A DNA stretch of 64,000 nucleotides from Microcoleus sp. FACHB-61 (GTDB lineage: Bacteria > Cyanobacteriota > Cyanobacteriia > Cyanobacteriales > Microcoleaceae), in the NCBI GenBank assembly GCA_014695295.1, contig JACJNY010000059.1, positions 124,001-188,000 of the forward strand. The letters run 5' to 3'. Shown here one piece after another: positions 60,465 to 64,000 of this stretch. The notes beneath the pieces were generated by a model that searched no databases, was not told where the DNA came from, and was given only the letters and a program-made list of their open reading frames with translations. How positions within the stretch are numbered: the first letter of the stretch is position 1; every line of letters starts with the position of its first letter. The position numbers were made by a program, and so were the translations under genes.

Positions 60465-63275
60465 ATGAGCGATTTGATGCCGACAAATATAGAGGCAGAA
60501 GAAGCAATTTTGGGCGGGATTTTAATTGATCCCGAAGCTATTTCCCGAATTGCCGAACTTCTGCGGCCGGAGTTTTTTGCCATCAGCGCTCATCAAGTCA
60601 TTTATCGATCGGCATTAGGGCTATTTTTACAGGGTCAACCTACCGATTTAATGACTGTAACAACTTGGCTAACCGACCGCAACCAGTTAGAGCAAGTAGG
60701 AGGACTAACTAAATTAGCACAATTAGTCGATCGCACAGTTTCAGCAGTCAACATCGACCAATATGCAGTTTTAATTGAAGACAAATATCAGCGCCGCAAA
60801 TTAATCGAAGCTGGCAACAACATAGTACAATTAGGCTACGAGACGGCAACACCACTAGAAACAGTCTTAGACCGCGCCGAACAAGAAATTTTCAGCATAA
60901 CTCAAGAACGCCCGCAACAGGATTTAGTGTCGATCGGCGAAACGCTAAACCAAACATTTCAAGACCTAGAAAATCGCAATGAAGGCCTGACGCTTCCCGG
61001 TATTCCCTGCGGTTTTTACGACTTAGATGCCATGACAGGAGGCTTTCAGCGATCGGATTTAATCATCGTTGCAGCCAGGCCGGCGATGGGAAAGTGCTGT
61101 ACAGATGAGTCAGTTATAGTACAAAGCGATGGAAGCCTTGTTACCATTGAAGAAATCTATCAAAAACGTCAAGCTGAATTACTTACATTAGGAGAAGATT
61201 GGCAATTTCACCTAACTAGACCATCAGGTTTTATAGATGATGGAATTAAGCCTGTATTTCGGGTAACAACAAGGCTGGGACGCTTTATAGAAACTACAAT
61301 TACGCATCCCTTTTTAACAATTAAGGGATGGCGGCAGTTGGCCGAAGTACAAGCAGGCGATAAAATTGCTGTCCCCCGCAGGATGAATGTTTTTGGTCAA
61401 GAAACCATCCGCTCCTGTGAAGTTAAGTTATTGGCTTATCTAATTGGCGATGGGTGTTTGACACGCAGCGCGCCGAAGTTCACCAATGGAAATACTGCTA
61501 TCCTACAAGATTTTGCTGAAGCTGCTACTAGCTTCGGAGGTCTGAAGCTGCGATTCAGCGAGCAAGAGAAGCGCACACCAGAATATTGTATAATGGGCGA
61601 TCGAGAAGGTTACACAGAGAAAATAGAGCTCTTTGGTGGGAATCTACAAAAACTCCTTGAAAAACGAAATTTGTCTGTTCCAGAATTCGCTCAAAAATTG
61701 GAAGTTCCACCTGTTTTAGCCTGGTCTTGGGTACAAGGAATTGCATTCCCAAATCAAGAATTATTTAGTCGCATCTGTGAAATTTTAGAAGTAGAACCAA
61801 AACAGCTAACCGGGCCCGGAATGGATGCTATTAATACAAAACATAAAAATCCTCTGAGACATTGGTTAGAAAAGTTAGGTCTGATGGGAAAAAATGCTCA
61901 TGAGAAAACAGTACCAGAAATAGTTTTTAAATTGGAGCGATCGCAAGTTGCCCTTTTTCTCAACCGCCTCTTTTCAACAGACGGCTGGGCAACCGTGCTT
62001 ACCAGCGGTCAATCTCAACTAGGCTACTGTTCTGTCAGCGAACAACTAGCCAGACACGTACAGCATCTACTGCTGAGATTTGGCATCATTGCCGCCCTTA
62101 AAAAGCGTTCTGTCAAATACAAAAATACTCGCAGACAAGCTTGGCAAATCGATATTACTGATGCCAAATCAATCAAAACATTCATATCAGAAATTGGCAT
62201 TTTTGGCAAAGAGGTAGCATTATTCAAAGTAAAAGAAGCATTAGAAAATAAAGAATACCAAACTAGCCGCGATTTAATTCCTGTCGAGGCGTGGGAATAC
62301 CTAGCATTAGCAAAAGGCAACGAATCTTGGGCATCCTTAGCAAAACGCGCAGGTATCAAAGGTCATTCAAATATCCACGTTGGTAGACGTGCGCTGTCCA
62401 GGGAAAGATTTTTAGTTTTAGCAACGGCTTTAGATAATTTATGGCTGAAACAACTGGCAGATAGCGAGGTTTACTGGGATGAAATTGTTTCCATCGAACC
62501 GATGGGAAACAAGCAAGTCTACGACTTAACTATCCCGGAGACGCACAATTTTGTGGCTAATGATATCTGCGTTCACAATACTGCTTTCTGTACCAACATC
62601 GCCCACCACATCGCCGCCGGACAGCAGAAATTGCCCGTTGCCGTTTTCAGCTTAGAAATGTCGAAAGAACAGCTAGTGCAGCGTATCCTGTCCAGCGAAG
62701 CCAAAATAGAAAGTAACCGATTGCGATCGGGTAGAATCAGTCAAAACGAATGGGAACCAATCAGTACAGCCATTGGCAACTTATCAGAATTGCCGTTGTT
62801 TATTGACGATACTCCCAATATTACCGTCACAGAAATACGATCGAAAGCGCGTCGCCTCCAAGCAGAACAAGGCGGAGCCCTAGGATTAATCTTGCTAGAT
62901 TACCTGCAATTAATGGAAGGCAGCAGCGACAACCGCGTGCAAGAACTATCTCGAATTACCAGAAGTCTTAAAGGTTTAGCCCGCGAGCTCAACGTGCCGA
63001 TTATTGCCTTATCTCAGTTGAGTCGGGGTGTGGAAGCGAGGACAAACAAACGGCCGATGATGTCTGATTTACGCGAAAGCGGATCGATCGAGCAAGACGC
63101 AGATTTAGTAATTATGCTCTACCGCGATGAATATTACAACCCTGATTCGCCCGATCGCGGAATTGCAGAAGTAATTATTACCAAACACAGAAACGGGCCC
63201 ACAGGAATCGTCAAACTATTATTTGACCCCCAATTTACCTGCTTTCGCAATCTGGCATCTCCGAAGCGATCTTAA
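60465..63275 (+). CDS. dnaB: Replicative DNA helicase DnaB, intein-containing precursor
   Basis: The 936-residue precursor comprises DnaB residues 1-210, an intein (211-705) and DnaB residues 706-936. Splicing would give a 441-residue helicase, the normal size. The N-domain starts NIEAEEAILGGILIDPEAIS; the P-loop reads ARPAMGK, then (after the intein) TAFCTNIAHH. The C-domain has Walker B LGLILLDYLQLM and the DnaB motif SQLSRGVEARTNKRP. The second common DnaB intein site, RESGSIEQD, is uninterrupted here. DnaB unwinds DNA at the replication fork as a hexamer loaded by DnaC-like or DnaA systems. Because the intein splits the P-loop, the helicase is inactive until spliced. Confidence 0.97.
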   Translation: MSDLMPTNIEAEEAILGGILIDPEAISRIAELLRPEFFAISAHQVIYRSALGLFLQGQPTDLMTVTTWLTDRNQLEQVGGLTKLAQLVDRTVSAVNIDQYAVLIEDKYQRRKLIEAGNNIVQLGYETATPLETVLDRAEQEIFSITQERPQQDLVSIGETLNQTFQDLENRNEGLTLPGIPCGFYDLDAMTGGFQRSDLIIVAARPAMGKCCTDESVIVQSDGSLVTIEEIYQKRQAELLTLGEDWQFHLTRPSGFIDDGIKPVFRVTTRLGRFIETTITHPFLTIKGWRQLAEVQAGDKIAVPRRMNVFGQETIRSCEVKLLAYLIGDGCLTRSAPKFTNGNTAILQDFAEAATSFGGLKLRFSEQEKRTPEYCIMGDREGYTEKIELFGGNLQKLLEKRNLSVPEFAQKLEVPPVLAWSWVQGIAFPNQELFSRICEILEVEPKQLTGPGMDAINTKHKNPLRHWLEKLGLMGKNAHEKTVPEIVFKLERSQVALFLNRLFSTDGWATVLTSGQSQLGYCSVSEQLARHVQHLLLRFGIIAALKKRSVKYKNTRRQAWQIDITDAKSIKTFISEIGIFGKEVALFKVKEALENKEYQTSRDLIPVEAWEYLALAKGNESWASLAKRAGIKGHSNIHVGRRALSRERFLVLATALDNLWLKQLADSEVYWDEIVSIEPMGNKQVYDLTIPETHNFVANDICVHNTAFCTNIAHHIAAGQQKLPVAVFSLEMSKEQLVQRILSSEAKIESNRLRSGRISQNEWEPISTAIGNLSELPLFIDDTPNITVTEIRSKARRLQAEQGGALGLILLDYLQLMEGSSDNRVQELSRITRSLKGLARELNVPIIALSQLSRGVEARTNKRPMMSDLRESGSIEQDADLVIMLYRDEYYNPDSPDRGIAEVIITKHRNGPTGIVKLLFDPQFTCFRNLASPKRS
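61095..62579 (+). other. Intein in DnaB with LAGLIDADG endonuclease and HTH modules
   Basis: The 495-residue intein begins with Cys1 (precursor Cys211) and ends in His-Asn before Thr+1 of the extein. Block B has TTITH with His71. Two LAGLIDADG motifs, LLAYLIGDGC (about 112-121) and LFLNRLFSTDGW (about 286-297), show a homing endonuclease. The terminal block is YDLTIPETHNFVANDICVHN. Within it are two helix-turn-helix-like parts: a Cro/C1-type unit (about 184-235; NLSVPEFAQKLEVPPVLAWS) and a second one (about 399-448; SWASLAKRAGIKGHSNIHVG). All splicing residues are intact. Confidence 0.95.
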
Positions 63276-63336
63276 ATCAACCAGGGCTGATATTATGTTT
63301 GTTGAATTGGTCGTTATAAAATTTTGTCGATCGAGT

Positions 63337-63399
63337 GTGGCCGGGTTTATAGATATTGTCGATAGGAATGAAAGATTGTGGGTGAAACCTGCCCCTACA
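63337..63399. repeat. GGGCGGG-type inverted-repeat element, diverged copy 3
   Basis: Diverged relative of the elements at 31239 and 42536: GTGGCCGGGTTTATAGA at one end and GAAACCTGCCCCTACA at the other. Confidence 0.55.
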
Positions 63400-63434
63400 A
63401 ATATTGTGGTTAATTTACCGCAGGTGATATTACA

Positions 63435-63469
63435 TAGAAACCCGGTTTCTTAAAAAAACCGGGTTTCTA
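63435..63469. terminator. Hairpin between convergent dnaB and FKBP genes
   Basis: Perfect 14-bp arms TAGAAACCCGGTTT (63435-63448) and AAACCGGGTTTCTA (63456-63469) around a seven-base loop. It lies between two convergent genes and may end transcription from both, although T-runs are short. Confidence 0.55.
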
Positions 63470-63508
63470 AACACCGTCAAAGTTTTACGTTTAATTAAGT
63501 TGAGCTAC

Positions 63509-64000
63509 CTAGCCAGCGATTTTCAACAATTCCACGTCAAAAATCAGCGTAGCATTAGGAGGAATCACCCCGCCCGCACCGCGAGCGCCGTAACCGAGTT
63601 CAGGGGGAATAATCAACTTGCGGCGGTCTCCAACTTTCATCGTACCGACACCTTCATCCCAACCCTTAATTACTTGACCCACGCCAATTTTGAACTGAAA
63701 AGGAGAATTGCGATCGCGCGAACTGTCAAATTTCGTGCCATCCTCCAAAGTTCCAGTATAGTGTACGACAACCGTCTGCCCGGTTTTTGGAGTCGCCCCA
63801 TTACCCTCTTTCAATTCAACATATTTCAGACCTGAATCTGTGGTGACAGTTTTCTCAGTATTATCAGTCATGTTATTGCCAGCGATAGTAGCTGGTACCT
63901 CTGGTAAAGTAGCATCAGCTACTAGCAAGCTATCTTCTTCCAAAGACGGCGCTGACAACTTCTCAATAGCAGTCTCGGGTAAAAGATTGTTCAATTCGGC
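63509..64000 (-). CDS. FKBP-type peptidyl-prolyl isomerase (5' end beyond the window)
   Basis: At least 163 codons of this gene lie in the window and it continues past 64000, so its start and signal peptide are not seen. The visible N-terminal part ([20 protein letters not shown]) is the low-complexity leader typical of cyanobacterial lumen or periplasmic FKBPs. The FKBP domain follows: [90 protein letters not shown]. Aromatic and Tyr/Asp pocket residues are present, so it is probably an active isomerase. It is convergent with dnaB. Confidence 0.92.
   Translation of the reverse strand, partial: AELNNLLPETAIEKLSAPSLEEDSLLVADATLPEVPATIAGNNMTDNTEKTVTTDSGLKYVELKEGNGATPKTGQTVVVHYTGTLEDGTKFDSSRDRNSPFQFKIGVGQVIKGWDEGVGTMKVGDRRKLIIPPELGYGARGAGGVIPPNATLIFDVELLKIAG

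Noticed and set aside
60465-63275. Reading dnaB as two genes or a frameshifted gene
   Set aside because: The frame is continuous and the insert has all intein splicing motifs.

Overview
The window comes from a cyanobacterium, most likely a filamentous non-heterocystous (Oscillatoria/Microcoleus/Phormidium-like) form. This rests on a full NdhB of the photosynthetic NDH-1 complex, the rplI-dnaB pair, many HIP1 octamers (gcgatcgc), a large intein in DnaB, multi-PAS sensory proteins, and dense heptamer-type tandem repeats (STRRs) between genes. The genus is inference; no rRNA or tRNA gene is visible.

Layout. 0.2-1.9 kb: two-gene minus-strand module of an AAA ATPase and a small PD-(D/E)XK-like protein. 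3.3-6.1 kb: topA with a Lys/Ala/Thr tail. 6.6-12.6 kb: a glyoxalase-like gene, a decayed AraC-type regulator, an IS630-like transposase fragment, then a minus-strand chain (methyltransferase remnant, two tandem substrate-binding lipoproteins, SpoIIE-type phosphatase) in which each junction is an ATGA overlap. 12.9-25.9 kb: mainly plus-strand genes (ndhB, Uma2 nuclease, peptide-type ABC exporter plus GNAT, Xaa-Pro peptidase, adenylate cyclase, GntR regulator, nitroreductase, a large membrane-anchored protein), with two small minus-strand genes. 26.1-31.2 kb: LRR-Roc-COR protein followed by an overlapping AAA ATPase/TOPRIM pair, the best candidate for an undescribed defence-like system. 31.3-37.2 kb: FetB-like permease, DegT aminotransferase, ABC1/UbiB kinase, small membrane protein, nucleotide-sugar epimerase.

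37.2-51.6 kb is a minus-strand glycan cluster: three paralogous GT8-like transferases, an FGE-sulfatase-domain protein, a GT10, two GT4s, an MsbA-like ABC exporter with a histidine-kinase-like tail, another GT8-like enzyme, a GT14, an unclassified transferase and galE. Together they look fit to build and export a branched surface glycan; the product is unknown. 52.2-64 kb: gloB, a GT8, a 1699-residue hybrid histidine kinase with about ten PAS domains, rplI, dnaB interrupted by a 495-residue intein, and the 3' part of an FKBP isomerase cut by the window edge.

Intergenic DNA is unusually repeat-rich: composite GGAAGAA/CCCAATT heptamer blocks just upstream of three plus-strand genes, other heptamer arrays, inverted-repeat elements, a MITE-like element with 12-bp terminal repeats and an 8-bp target duplication, and a 48-bp perfect palindrome at the galE stop. 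Decayed genes (AraC, methyltransferase, a small secreted-protein candidate, IS630) mark accessory, rearranging DNA.
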